Shown: positions 1 through 8,811 of the stretch, one piece after another
How the letters are laid out: each line of letters opens with the position of its first letter
Position numbering within the stretch: the stretch's first letter is position 1
Source of the DNA: an uncultured Lachnospiraceae bacterium
GTDB taxonomy: Bacteria; Bacillota; Clostridia; Lachnospirales; Lachnospiraceae
Reading direction: 5' to 3'
Assembly (NCBI GenBank): GCA_946631935.1
Contig: CAMPAP010000101.1
Coordinates: forward strand, 1 to 17,380
Length of the DNA stretch: 17,380 bases
Program-made: the position numbers and the translations under genes
The notes under the pieces: generated by a model
Told to the model about the DNA's origin: nothing
Seen by the model: only the letters and a program-made list of their open reading frames with translations
The model's database searches: none

Positions 1-638
1 CAAACCGTACCGATGATCCTGTGGAAAACACGGCAGGAGATTGGGAAAATTACTGGAACAGAGGCTGGTACGGATGGGATATCGTGTATGACGGAGACGG
101 AAAATACAAGGATGATATCTCCTGGTCATATGACTGCCTTGCGGAATTTGAAGTAATGACTTCAGGTGATGTCAGATTTACCCTTGTTCAGGATGATATA
201 GATGACCTTATCGTGGATGCGGATCTTACCCATTACAATGACAATACCGATATGGGCTATCTTGTATCGGAATCCGGCAACTTCAAATTTCCTGAAACGG
301 ACGGAACCGGAAAGCTTAACAACTGGGTTGATTTTGAAATAGGTGAAATGGATTTCATGTTCGATCCCGAATATGATATGAATACACTTGATGATTATCT
401 TACATTTTCGATCCTTTTTGTGGATGATGATGCTGATACCGTTACGGTAAAGGGATTCCTTCGTCCATGGGGAACGGATTGGGATGATATATTTGATCTT
501 AATAAGGATGAAGTTCCTGAGATCATAAACGGACACGGTCCCAGCTCTTACGAGGATATGCTCCCGACAAATTATGATGACTGGTATAAGGATCGGATGT
601 ATGATCCCTATCCCGGAATTTATGCAATGTCAGAATGA
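1..638 (+). CDS. 3' part of an acidic protein of unknown function (5' end outside window)
   Basis: The reading frame is open from the first full codon at position 3 to the TGA at 636-638, so the gene starts upstream of the window. The GTG at 21 has no ribosome binding site and is just an internal Val codon. About 212 residues are visible. They are rich in Asp, Glu, Tyr and Trp, with a Trp-rich stretch near the visible N end (WENYWNRGWYGWD) and alternating hydrophobic and acidic runs that suggest beta strands. No membrane segment, catalytic motif or known domain was recognised. The strong acidity and aromatic content would fit an extracellular or ligand-binding beta domain, but this is inference. 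A terminator follows 22 nt after the stop, so this is the last gene of its transcription unit and is separate from the genes to the right. Confidence 0.8.
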   Translation, partial: NRTDDPVENTAGDWENYWNRGWYGWDIVYDGDGKYKDDISWSYDCLAEFEVMTSGDVRFTLVQDDIDDLIVDADLTHYNDNTDMGYLVSESGNFKFPETDGTGKLNNWVDFEIGEMDFMFDPEYDMNTLDDYLTFSILFVDDDADTVTVKGFLRPWGTDWDDIFDLNKDEVPEIINGHGPSSYEDMLPTNYDDWYKDRMYDPYPGIYAMSE

Positions 639-660
639 TAAATCACGGATAAGTGATCAG

Positions 661-694
661 AAGACTCCCGGCAGGCTGCCGGGAGTCTTTTTTT
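661..694 (+). terminator. Rho-independent terminator of the upstream acidic gene
   Basis: A perfect 13-bp stem (661-673 paired with 677-689) closes a GGC loop and runs into seven T residues (688-694). It sits 22 nt after the stop codon at 638 and 50 nt before the next promoter. Confidence 0.95.
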
Positions 695-743
695 GGGACT
701 AAAAGGGCGTTTGCGGGTAGGGCGCCTGTTTTTCGCCAAATAA

Positions 744-772
744 GTGACTTTATATATAAAAAATGGTAAAAT
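744..772 (+). promoter_or_regulatory. Extended -10 promoter for the surface-polymer/kinase gene run
   Basis: A -35-like GTGACT (744-749, 4/6 to consensus) lies 17 nt before TAAAAT (767-772, 5/6). The -10 is preceded by TGG (764-766), the extended -10 signature. The predicted transcription start is about 779, giving a leader of about 16 nt to the ATG at 795. The GTG at 744 is part of this -35 element and not a start codon. Confidence 0.6.
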
Positions 773-785
773 ATATGGGCTTTAC

Positions 786-789
786 GGAG
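786..789 (+). promoter_or_regulatory. Ribosome binding site that decides the start at 795
   Basis: GGAG lies 5 nt before the ATG at 795. The longer open frame beginning with GTG at 744 has no such site and would overlap the promoter, so 795 is preferred. Confidence 0.7.
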
Positions 790-794
790 TTTTT

Positions 795-2663
795 ATGGAC
801 TTAAGAAACAGTATCAAAAATATAAAAATAAACAAAAAGACTGTTAAATACATTTTATTTGCGATAAGTATACTCTTTGTCCTTGTAATGTCCATTGTGA
901 TATTCGGCATAATGTGGATGTACAGGGGCTTTGGAAACAGCATTAAGATAACGGATTTTCTTTTTCAGGTGGGAACACTTGAAGGAACAGGAACCGGCGA
1001 TACCATAAGATTTGTTATCGGGGTCCTGCTGCCCGCTGCTTTGTATACGGGACTTTTGGTTTTTTTGTATTTCTTTTTGAAAAAAAAGAACCTGAGGGCC
1101 ATGTATATCTGGAAATGGTCCGTTCTGCTGACATTTGTGGCTCTGTGGCTTGTTATGATCTTTGCGGTCAAATGGCTCGGAGTGGATGAATATTTCGGAT
1201 TTGCGGGATTTAAGTTTGTTGAAAAAGAAAACTATGTTCCGCCTGTTATCGAGGAGATCGTGATAGCTGATGACACCGGAGAAGCCCATGGGGCAGAGCC
1301 CGGACCATATGATGATCTTCAGAATAAGCTGGCCATGGAATCTTCACCCTGGGAGAAGAGCACTGCAAGGGATTTTATAGAAAGCTATTATGTCGATCCT
1401 TCACAGGTTCAGATCGATTTTCCGGATAAAAAAAGAAATCTCGTCTATATCTATCTTGAGTCCATGGAGATGACCTTTGCCGATAAAGAGGTTGGAGGAG
1501 CTTTCGACGTAAATGTTATACCGAAGCTGTCGGCACTTTCGGAGGATAATGAGAATTTTTCCGGAAGCTACGGCCCCGGCTCCCTTCTTGACGGAGGATA
1601 TGCATATAACGGCGGAACCTGGACCATGGGTGCCATCTTTACTCAGACATCGGGGCTTCCTCTTCAGACGGGATCCATAGGCATGAATGACATGGATACC
1701 CAGGATGTGTTTTATCCCACCATCACGGCAATGGGAGACATTCTTCATGAAGCGGGATACAGACAGATTTTTATGTGCGGATCCTATGCGGGCTTTGGCG
1801 GCAGGCAGCTGTACTTCAAAGGACACGGGGATTACGAGATAAGGGATATCGGATGGGCGAAGAGCACCAAACGTCTTCCCGGCGGATATTATGTTTGGTG
1901 GGGCTTTGAGGACTGTAAGCTTTTTGAATATGCAAAAGAGACCCTGACAGAACTGGGTGAGGGGAGCGAGCCTTTCAATTTTACAGTTCTTACGGTTGAT
2001 ACCCACAGACCGGGCGGATACAGGTGTGAACTTTGCGGTGATAAGTATCCCGACAGGTATTCCAATGTGTATGACTGTTCGGACAGACAGGTTTCGGAAT
2101 TTGTCGAGTGGATAAAGGAACAGGATTTTTATGAAAATACCACCATTGTCATAGTAGGCGACCATCCCACCATGGATGTGGAATACTGCAGAAACATTGA
2201 CAAGGATTACGTAAGAAGGGTTTATACCTGCATCATCAATTCTCCCGTAAAACCCGTGAGAGATACGTACCGGTCTTATTCCACACTTGATATGTTCCCC
2301 ACGACGATAACCGCTCTCGGGGCATATATACACGGCGGAAGACTGGGGCTTGGCACCAGTTTATATACGAACCAGAGAACCCTTACGGAGGAACTCGGAT
2401 ATACGACGGTACATTCATCCCTTGCCAGGTTCTCTTCGTTTTTGGACTCTCTTTCTGACATCGTTCCTGTGGACGAGTCCGGAAACAGTGTGGTGATAAG
2501 CGATGACGGAACCGTTACCATCACCGATCCTGAAGGAAATGTTGTGATAATGTATCCCGACGGAACCCAGGTAGTCATACCCGCAGACAATGCCCAGACT
2601 GTGGTGCCTCCCGGTACTGTGCCTGAAGATACAGGCGGTCAGGGATTGCCGGTCACAAACTAA
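795..2663 (+). CDS. Membrane phosphotransferase of the LTA synthase / OpgB (sulfatase-fold) family
   Basis: The 622-residue protein has three N-terminal membrane segments (about 20-42, 73-94, 103-125) and then an extracellular alkaline-phosphatase/sulfatase-fold domain (about 210-530). Family hallmarks are visible: YLES with the metal-binding Glu222, GGTWTMGAIFTQTSGLPL (273-290) with the probable Thr nucleophile Thr275 or Thr277, VDTHRPGGY (401-409) and GDHPTMD (455-461) with metal ligands Asp456 and His457. Such enzymes move phosphoglycerol or a similar phospho-alcohol from a membrane lipid to a surface polymer or glucan. The GGTWT block and three-TM anchor look closer to OpgB-type proteins than to five-TM LtaS. 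After the domain come four 9-residue repeats (560-595) and a Pro/Gly/Thr tail that the family does not usually have. It is first in the gene run and ends 6 nt before the first kinase. Substrate and exact reaction are not known from sequence. Confidence 0.85.
   Translation: MDLRNSIKNIKINKKTVKYILFAISILFVLVMSIVIFGIMWMYRGFGNSIKITDFLFQVGTLEGTGTGDTIRFVIGVLLPAALYTGLLVFLYFFLKKKNLRAMYIWKWSVLLTFVALWLVMIFAVKWLGVDEYFGFAGFKFVEKENYVPPVIEEIVIADDTGEAHGAEPGPYDDLQNKLAMESSPWEKSTARDFIESYYVDPSQVQIDFPDKKRNLVYIYLESMEMTFADKEVGGAFDVNVIPKLSALSEDNENFSGSYGPGSLLDGGYAYNGGTWTMGAIFTQTSGLPLQTGSIGMNDMDTQDVFYPTITAMGDILHEAGYRQIFMCGSYAGFGGRQLYFKGHGDYEIRDIGWAKSTKRLPGGYYVWWGFEDCKLFEYAKETLTELGEGSEPFNFTVLTVDTHRPGGYRCELCGDKYPDRYSNVYDCSDRQVSEFVEWIKEQDFYENTTIVIVGDHPTMDVEYCRNIDKDYVRRVYTCIINSPVKPVRDTYRSYSTLDMFPTTITALGAYIHGGRLGLGTSLYTNQRTLTEELGYTTVHSSLARFSSFLDSLSDIVPVDESGNSVVISDDGTVTITDPEGNVVIMYPDGTQVVIPADNAQTVVPPGTVPEDTGGQGLPVTN
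2472..2579 (+). repeat. Four tandem 9-residue repeats in the C-terminal tail of the phosphotransferase
   Basis: Residues 560-595 read as four 9-residue units, each with Gly at the same place (G563, G572, G581, G590), then Asn/Thr and a V/I-rich strand: DESGNSVVI, SDDGTVTIT, DPEGNVVIM, YPDGTQVVI. The pattern is turn plus short beta strand. It is a protein-level repeat; the DNA copies have diverged. Confidence 0.7.
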
Positions 2664-2669
2664 AAAAGA

Positions 2670-4973
2670 ATGCAAAAAGAGTCATTAAACACAATTAAAA
2701 GTGAAACTGACTACAGGCAGCTGATCCCCTTTACGGTTTCGCTGGTGTCTGTTTTTGTCGTGCTGATCCTTGTAGTGATGTCCATGATAATATCCGGTGA
2801 CGGAGGGGATTCCAACGGTTGCTTTTATGAGAGACTGGATTCTTCCTGGGTCCAGACTTTTTCCGATGGCAGCGTCAAAAGGGTGGACGTGCCCGGAAAC
2901 CTCAAGACAACTGACGGCAGAGTTGTTATAAGGACCACCATTCCCGATAATGTGCGGGAAGGTATGTTCATAGTTGCACAGGGTGACAGACAGGACATCT
3001 ACATGTATGTGGACGGAACCTGCAGGGAATCCTACTGCGTTCCCTATAAAAACGGCAAGACCGGAATGTCCCCCGCAGCATTCATATTTATGCCCGTATC
3101 GGAAAAAGATGCGGGAAAGAAACTGACTATCGAATTCTATTCAGTAATGCCCCTGGGATCAGGAGTTGTGCGTGATATATATCTTGGTACGGACATGGGT
3201 ATCTGGATGAGTATCGCAAAATATTCCGGATGGTCTTTATGCATGGGTATCATTACCTTTGCACTTGCCATAGTCGTCATGATCGCGTCGATCTATCTGA
3301 GCATAAAGGAACGCAATCTCAACGAGATGATCTTCCTTTCCCTGGGATGTATGGCATTTTCTCTTTGGAACGTACTTTCAAATCATCTGAGGCAGTTTGT
3401 ATTTCCCGGCAACACGAATCTGTATAATGCGATCTTCTATGTGGCCTGTTTTATGCAGGTTCCCATGGCTGTATATCTTAACATCATAAAAAAATACAGA
3501 TATGACAAGCTGCTGTCGGCAGCTGCCGCTTATAATTTTTTCTCGGGTATTGTTTTTTCATATCTTCATATATCCGGCATATTCAGTTTTGTCGAGATGC
3601 TTCCTTTTATCATTTCAATGGAAGCCATCATCGTGGTCATCTTCTTTTTTATACTTATCTATGACATCGCAACCCGCAAAAATGATGTCGGAATCGCCAT
3701 GACAATAGGCCTTGTTGCTTTTTCCGTAACGGTGCTTTTAGAGGTTGCAAGAACCATATATACAAAGCTGTATTATCTGACGGGTGTTACTTCCGTTGGA
3801 ATGATAGTTCTGCTTGCATGTACGGTCATCAGTGCTGCAAGCCAGTATGCGCGCTCTGCAAGCGAAAGAGACGCCGCCACAAAGCTTAAGAATCTCAGGA
3901 ATGAATTCCTTGCGGCAATGAGTCATGAGATCAGGACTCCCATCAACGGAATAATCGGACTGAATAATGCCATTCTCGAAGTTGAAAAAGACAAGAAAGT
4001 CCTGTCCCATGCATCCATGGTGCGCGATTCTGCAGAAGAACTTCTGCTCCTTGTTAATGACATTCTTGATATCTCACAGATAGAAGCCGGCAAATTCCGT
4101 ATAAGCAATTCTCCGATGTACGTGTCCACTCCTGTCAGAAAGGCCGTATCCGACTGCAGGGAATATGCAGGATATGCGGGACTTCTTATAGACGATACCG
4201 GTCTTCCGGAAGACTCGGCGGCATATCTTGGAGATTATGTAAGGATAACATCCGTCCTGAAGAACATCATCGCATATTTCGTATCGGGATATAAGATAAG
4301 CGGCGGTAAGATCGGAGTAAATATTTCCATAACCGCAGATGTAAAGGAAATATCCGATATCTGTGTCATAACATATAAGATAACCGGCCCTGCCATCAGG
4401 ATCAGCAAGACAAATGATGCCTTTGACGATATCTACGGTGTTGCGTCGAATGCGATCTTAGGCTGCATGGAATCGGAGCTGGTCAGAAATGTCAAGGGAC
4501 TTATGTGTGACGGTTTTCAGTTTTCGGTATCCATGATGAAAACCGACGGAACTCCTGACAATGATGAAGTATTTGAAAAATATGATCTTTCCGGAAAAAG
4601 AGTTCTTATAACCGATGATAACGATATCAACAGGGTCATACTCAAGAAGTATGTCATTAAGACCGGAGCAGGTGCCGATGTTGTGGCATCGGGACAGGAA
4701 GCGGTCGATCTTGTCCAAAATATCAGCTATGACTTGATACTTATGGATATGAGAATGCCTCATATGGACGGAAAAGAGGCCATGAAGAGGATCCGCGACA
4801 AGCTGGGCGCATCATGCCCTCCCATCATTGTACTGACCGCGGAAGATGATCCGAGTCTGAGGGATGATTATATTTCCGACGGATTCGACGATTATCTGTC
4901 CAAACCGGTGAAATATGAAGACTTAAGAAATGTCATGGTCAAAGTTATCGGAAGGAAGAACGCAGAAACGTAA
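2670..4973 (+). CDS. 7TM hybrid histidine kinase-receiver with a degenerate ATPase domain
   Basis: 767 residues: signal anchor (20-41), extracellular domain (about 44-180) resembling the 7TMR-DISM extracellular beta domains, seven membrane segments (about 188-392), HisKA, an ATPase-like region (about 520-625) and a C-terminal receiver. The H box AAMSHEIRTPINGIIG keeps the phospho-acceptor His419. The ATPase region keeps its opening (GDYVRI) but lacks key motifs: the N box has Tyr536 where the Mg-binding Asn should be, G1 (DTGIG) reads ITGPA, and no GxGLGL G2 loop is found. The receiver is intact (Asp649/Asp650, Asp693, Thr723, Lys745). Autophosphorylation by its own ATP site is therefore unlikely. 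It is a paralogue of the next gene, with His at the same residue number. There is no output domain. The start at 2670, 6 nt after the previous stop, has only a weak A-rich site, suggesting translational coupling. Confidence 0.9.
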   Translation: MQKESLNTIKSETDYRQLIPFTVSLVSVFVVLILVVMSMIISGDGGDSNGCFYERLDSSWVQTFSDGSVKRVDVPGNLKTTDGRVVIRTTIPDNVREGMFIVAQGDRQDIYMYVDGTCRESYCVPYKNGKTGMSPAAFIFMPVSEKDAGKKLTIEFYSVMPLGSGVVRDIYLGTDMGIWMSIAKYSGWSLCMGIITFALAIVVMIASIYLSIKERNLNEMIFLSLGCMAFSLWNVLSNHLRQFVFPGNTNLYNAIFYVACFMQVPMAVYLNIIKKYRYDKLLSAAAAYNFFSGIVFSYLHISGIFSFVEMLPFIISMEAIIVVIFFFILIYDIATRKNDVGIAMTIGLVAFSVTVLLEVARTIYTKLYYLTGVTSVGMIVLLACTVISAASQYARSASERDAATKLKNLRNEFLAAMSHEIRTPINGIIGLNNAILEVEKDKKVLSHASMVRDSAEELLLLVNDILDISQIEAGKFRISNSPMYVSTPVRKAVSDCREYAGYAGLLIDDTGLPEDSAAYLGDYVRITSVLKNIIAYFVSGYKISGGKIGVNISITADVKEISDICVITYKITGPAIRISKTNDAFDDIYGVASNAILGCMESELVRNVKGLMCDGFQFSVSMMKTDGTPDNDEVFEKYDLSGKRVLITDDNDINRVILKKYVIKTGAGADVVASGQEAVDLVQNISYDLILMDMRMPHMDGKEAMKRIRDKLGASCPPIIVLTAEDDPSLRDDYISDGFDDYLSKPVKYEDLRNVMVKVIGRKNAET

Positions 4974-4998
4974 AAAGCGGCAGGAAGACTGTTAAGAG

Positions 4999-7377
4999 AT
5001 GAAGAAACACCTCGTAAAAATTGCATTGGCGTTTTTGACCGTATCCGTTATCATTGCCGGATATCTGATCTACACCGGTCTTACGCAGGATTTTGATTTC
5101 TACAAGGACTGGAGAGTGTACAGTCCCTTTAACGACGGCTGGAGACTGGTGTCAGATGACAGGGAAGAAGGGTATGTTACTTTACCTGTGACTTATCCGG
5201 ACTCTCTTGGTCATCTGTGCATTGAAAGGACTCTTCCCAGGATTGAAGAGGACGGCATGCAGCTGTCAGCATATTCTTTCAATCAGGATGTTGCGATCTA
5301 TATTGATGGCAAAGTGAGACGGACATATATCGATTCACAGTTCGGAGCTGAGGATGTCTTATCCATTGAAGGAAGAGAGGGACGTCCTTCTTCCTGCGCA
5401 TATGTTTTCGCCGATCTAAACAGAGATGACAGTTTTAAGAACATAAGGATAGAGTACTATTCAAGGGCAGCTTTCAATAAGACCATAAATGAGATCTATA
5501 TCGGAAAAAGGGGTGGAATCTGGGGATTCTACCAGGCAAGGAGAATGGCAGGCTTTGTCGGTGTCCTGATCATAACCACCATGGCGGTTATCATAATCCT
5601 GACATTTACCGTTTATTATTTCCTGACCCGCAGAAAGATCAGGCTGACTTATCTTGCTACCGGTGTTTTGATGGTAGGACTTTGGAAACTTATCGGAAGC
5701 TCTACCGAAAGCCCCTTAAGGCAGCTGTTTTTCGGAGATCTGGCTTTCATACATTCATGTTCATATGTTCTTGAAAATTTCATGATGATACCATTCCTTT
5801 ATTATTTTGATAACCTTCAAAAAGGGAGATATCATTCCACTTATATAACGGCTGTCGTCATCACTTTTATTTCCGCCTGCAGCGGAGTGATCCTGGATGT
5901 GACACGGGTGTTTTATTTTCAGGAGTACGCGATATTTACATTCATAGTGGTGGCCGGCTGTATATTTACCATTTTCATAAACCTTATCATGGATATACTG
6001 ACCGGACATATCAGTGATTATCAGAGCGTGAGTGTCGGTATCTCTTTTCTTGCCCTGACAATAATAGGTGATGTCATATCCGGCGTTCTCCCGAAATACA
6101 GCAAGCTCTACGGAGGAGCGGTCTTTGGCCTTCTTGTTTTTGTGGCTATAGAGACTTTTTCCACCCTTGTGATCCTCTCTAGAGCAAGAGGAGAGGTCAT
6201 AGGTGCGATAAGGGCCGCAGACGAGGGAGGAAGATTTTTGTCCGGAATGAGCCATGAGATCAGGACTCCCGTTAATACGATCCTGGGAATGAACGAGATG
6301 ATAAGACGGGAGACCACCAACGAAAAGACTGCGGAATACTCCTGGAATATCAACATGGCGGGAAAGACACTCATCAGCCTTGTAGATGATATCATCGATT
6401 TTACCGGTTTTAAGGCAGGGGAGTTATCACTTAATGAAAAGCCTTACCAGACGGCATCCCTTTTTAATGATATATATGTCCTTCTTGAAGGAAGGGCTGT
6501 TGAAAAGCGCCTTGCTTTTAAGATCCAGCCTTCAAATACTCTGCCTTCGGAACTTATGGGAGATGCTCCCCGTATCAGACAGATCCTTATAAATATCGTT
6601 TCAAATGCCATAAAGTATACTTCAAAAGGCGGTGTGGATGTTGAGGCCCACGGAGAAAGGGACGGGGAGGATTTCTATCTCTGCTTCAGGGTTGCGGATA
6701 CAGGAATAGGAATCCGTGAGGAGGATATCGATAAGCTTTTTGAAAGATATTCAAGACTTGATTCGGAAAAAAACAAAAATATTGAAGGAACCGGACTGGG
6801 ACTTCCCATCACCAAGGGACTTGTGGAACTTATGAACGGAACCATAAGTGTGACCAGTGACTACGGAAGAGGTTCCGTGTTCAAGGTAAGGATACCCCAG
6901 AAGATTGTTAGTTCCGAACCCATGGGAGAACTGAAAAGGCTGAAGGCAAGTGATGCCAAAGCAAGTAAGGCGGCAAAGTTCAGAGCGCCCGGAGTCAGGG
7001 TTCTTGCGGTGGATGACAATACCATGAACCTCAGGGTGTTCAAGGGGCTTCTGAAAAGATCCGAGATGGAGATCGATCTGGCAGACGGCGGCAGAACAGC
7101 CCTTGAAATGCTTAATGAGAAAAAATATGACATCATATTCATGGATCACATGATGCCGGAGATGGACGGAATAGAGACTCTTAAAGCCTTAAGGCGTATG
7201 AGAGGCTGCGCAAATATAAAGACACCTGTCATAGCACTCACTGCCAATGTTGTATCGGGAGCTGAGGCCATGTATTTAAAAGAAGGTTTTTCGGCATACC
7301 TTGCCAAACCCATCGTTCCGGAAATGCTGATATCCGTATTGAAAGATCACATTCCGGAAGACAGGATCATGGAGTAG
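4999..7377 (+). CDS. 7TM hybrid histidine kinase-receiver with all motifs
   Basis: 792 residues with the same layout as the preceding kinase: N-terminal anchor (8-26), extracellular domain (about 30-170), seven membrane segments (about 183-395), HisKA, HATPase_c and receiver. Motifs are complete: H box SGMSHEIRTPVNTILG (His419), N box INIVSNAIKYT (Asn532, Asn536), G1 DTGIG (567-571), G2 GTGLGL (about 598-602), receiver Asp672/Asp673, Asp716 (FMDHMMPEMDG), Thr748 and Lys770. It should sense an extracellular ligand, autophosphorylate and pass phosphate to its own receiver, then to an HPt protein that is not in this window. A basic Ala/Lys-rich linker (about 645-662) joins the ATPase and receiver domains. 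AGGAAG at 4982-4987 lies 11 nt before the ATG, a slightly long spacing. The gap to the previous gene is 25 nt, so co-transcription is likely. Confidence 0.93.
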   Translation: MKKHLVKIALAFLTVSVIIAGYLIYTGLTQDFDFYKDWRVYSPFNDGWRLVSDDREEGYVTLPVTYPDSLGHLCIERTLPRIEEDGMQLSAYSFNQDVAIYIDGKVRRTYIDSQFGAEDVLSIEGREGRPSSCAYVFADLNRDDSFKNIRIEYYSRAAFNKTINEIYIGKRGGIWGFYQARRMAGFVGVLIITTMAVIIILTFTVYYFLTRRKIRLTYLATGVLMVGLWKLIGSSTESPLRQLFFGDLAFIHSCSYVLENFMMIPFLYYFDNLQKGRYHSTYITAVVITFISACSGVILDVTRVFYFQEYAIFTFIVVAGCIFTIFINLIMDILTGHISDYQSVSVGISFLALTIIGDVISGVLPKYSKLYGGAVFGLLVFVAIETFSTLVILSRARGEVIGAIRAADEGGRFLSGMSHEIRTPVNTILGMNEMIRRETTNEKTAEYSWNINMAGKTLISLVDDIIDFTGFKAGELSLNEKPYQTASLFNDIYVLLEGRAVEKRLAFKIQPSNTLPSELMGDAPRIRQILINIVSNAIKYTSKGGVDVEAHGERDGEDFYLCFRVADTGIGIREEDIDKLFERYSRLDSEKNKNIEGTGLGLPITKGLVELMNGTISVTSDYGRGSVFKVRIPQKIVSSEPMGELKRLKASDAKASKAAKFRAPGVRVLAVDDNTMNLRVFKGLLKRSEMEIDLADGGRTALEMLNEKKYDIIFMDHMMPEMDGIETLKALRRMRGCANIKTPVIALTANVVSGAEAMYLKEGFSAYLAKPIVPEMLISVLKDHIPEDRIME

Positions 7378-7383
7378 ATTATC

Positions 7384-8796
7384 GTGGGATTTTTGTCCTT
7401 AAAATTTCTTATATTTCTTCCCGTCGTTTTAGCATGCTATTTTGGTGCAAGAAAATACGGGAAAAATCAGCTTGCAAAGATATTTCTGATCATTGCATCC
7501 ATGCTGTTTTTCATTCCCTACGGAATGGGAGCATTTTTAATGCTCCTTGCTTCGTCTGTTGTTAATTATCTGTTCTTTCGCATGCTTTCTGCCCGAAAGA
7601 GTAAAGCGCTTCTTTCTGCCGCGATAATTGTAAACGTAATGCCCCTGCTTTATTTCAAATATTTTAATTTCTTTGCGGAAACCGTTTGCGGCATTGCAGG
7701 CAGAGACTATACGGCAAAAGTCATATTTTTGCCTGTGGCCATCAGCTATTACACTTTCCAGATGATCACCTGGGTGGTGGATTCTTACAGAGGAGAGACA
7801 AAAGGCGCATCTGTAACGGATTATCTTGCATATGTATGGTTCTTTCCGAGAGTCGTCATGGGTCCCATTACAAGACATGATGAATTTATCCCCCAGATAA
7901 ATGATGAGTCCCGCTTTGCACCTGACCCGGAAAATATCGCAAAAGGCTTTATCTGGTTTACCGTGGGAATGGCCAAAAAGCTTCTTCTTGCGGCGCGCTT
8001 TGCCGGTGCGCTTCCCTACGGTTTTTCACTTGGAAGTGATATGTCCCTTATGGACGGATGGCTTTGCTCTGTGGCATATACATTTGAGATATATCTTGAT
8101 TTTTCGGGATATTGTGATATGGCAGCAGGCGTTGCAAGGATGTTTAACCTGTCCATACCCATGAATTTCAATTCTCCGTACAAAGCTCTTTCCATAAGCG
8201 ATTTTTGGAAGAGATGGCATATTTCCCTGACTTCTTTTCTCAGAAAATATATCTATTTTCCCCTGGGTGGAAACCGCAAAGGTGTGATGAGGACGTATTT
8301 CAACATGATGGCGATCTTTATCATCAGCGGGTTCTGGCACGGAGCAAACTGGACATTTATCCTTTGGGGAACTCTTCACGGAGCGGTGATGGTGGTTGAA
8401 AGACTTTTAGGGAAACGTCTTGAGAAGATCCCGAAGGTACTTAGACTTGTATTTACCTTTGCGCTTGTAAATTTCGGGTGGATCCTTTTTGCGGCTCCCG
8501 ATATTCAGTCTGCGCTGGTGTTTATTAAGCAGATGTTCGACTTCGGAAATCTGATGCCTTCCGTTGCTTTTTATGACACCTTTAAGTTCGGGACAACTCC
8601 CTTCATTCGTTATCATCTTAATATTTTTATCCCGCTGTTTTATGTGGCAACCTTTGCGGGATTGCAGCTTTCAAAAAATGTATATGAAAAAAATTACAGG
8701 CCCCGGACACTTACAGCGGTGCTTACAGGGATCCTTTTTGTGTGGGCTTTCCTTTATTCCAACTCGGTTTCGCAGTTTATATATTCACAGTTCTGA
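7384..8796 (+). CDS. MBOAT-family membrane O-acyltransferase (AlgI/DltB-like)
   Basis: 470 residues, mostly hydrophobic with about ten membrane segments, the usual size for bacterial AlgI-type MBOAT proteins. Signature blocks are clear: YYTFQMITWVVDSYRGE, FFPRVVMGPITRHDEF, DFSGYCDMAAGVARMF, SPYKALSISDFWKRWHISLT with His279, RKYIYFPLGGNRKG, and GFWHGANWTFILWGTLHG with the invariant catalytic His319. These proteins carry an acyl group, often acetyl, across the membrane for transfer to a surface polysaccharide or teichoic acid. The start is GTG, with GGAG at 7371-7374 inside the 3' end of the kinase gene, 9 nt upstream; the genes are only 6 nt apart. The next gene encodes its probable extracellular partner. 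AlgI-like motifs are more evident than DltB-specific ones, and no dltA or dltC is seen, so acetylation is a better guess than D-alanylation. Confidence 0.93.
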   Translation: MGFLSLKFLIFLPVVLACYFGARKYGKNQLAKIFLIIASMLFFIPYGMGAFLMLLASSVVNYLFFRMLSARKSKALLSAAIIVNVMPLLYFKYFNFFAETVCGIAGRDYTAKVIFLPVAISYYTFQMITWVVDSYRGETKGASVTDYLAYVWFFPRVVMGPITRHDEFIPQINDESRFAPDPENIAKGFIWFTVGMAKKLLLAARFAGALPYGFSLGSDMSLMDGWLCSVAYTFEIYLDFSGYCDMAAGVARMFNLSIPMNFNSPYKALSISDFWKRWHISLTSFLRKYIYFPLGGNRKGVMRTYFNMMAIFIISGFWHGANWTFILWGTLHGAVMVVERLLGKRLEKIPKVLRLVFTFALVNFGWILFAAPDIQSALVFIKQMFDFGNLMPSVAFYDTFKFGTTPFIRYHLNIFIPLFYVATFAGLQLSKNVYEKNYRPRTLTAVLTGILFVWAFLYSNSVSQFIYSQF

Positions 8797-8811
8797 CAGG
8801 TGATTTTTTTA

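Noticed and set aside
744..794. Longer version of the phosphotransferase starting at GTG 744
   Set aside because: It has no ribosome binding site, overlaps the -35 and extended -10 elements, and would add residues before a normal N-terminus. ATG 795 has GGAG 5 nt upstream.
1401..2333. Minus-strand open frame of 310 codons
   Set aside because: It lies opposite the well-supported phosphotransferase gene, and its translation shows no recognisable domain.
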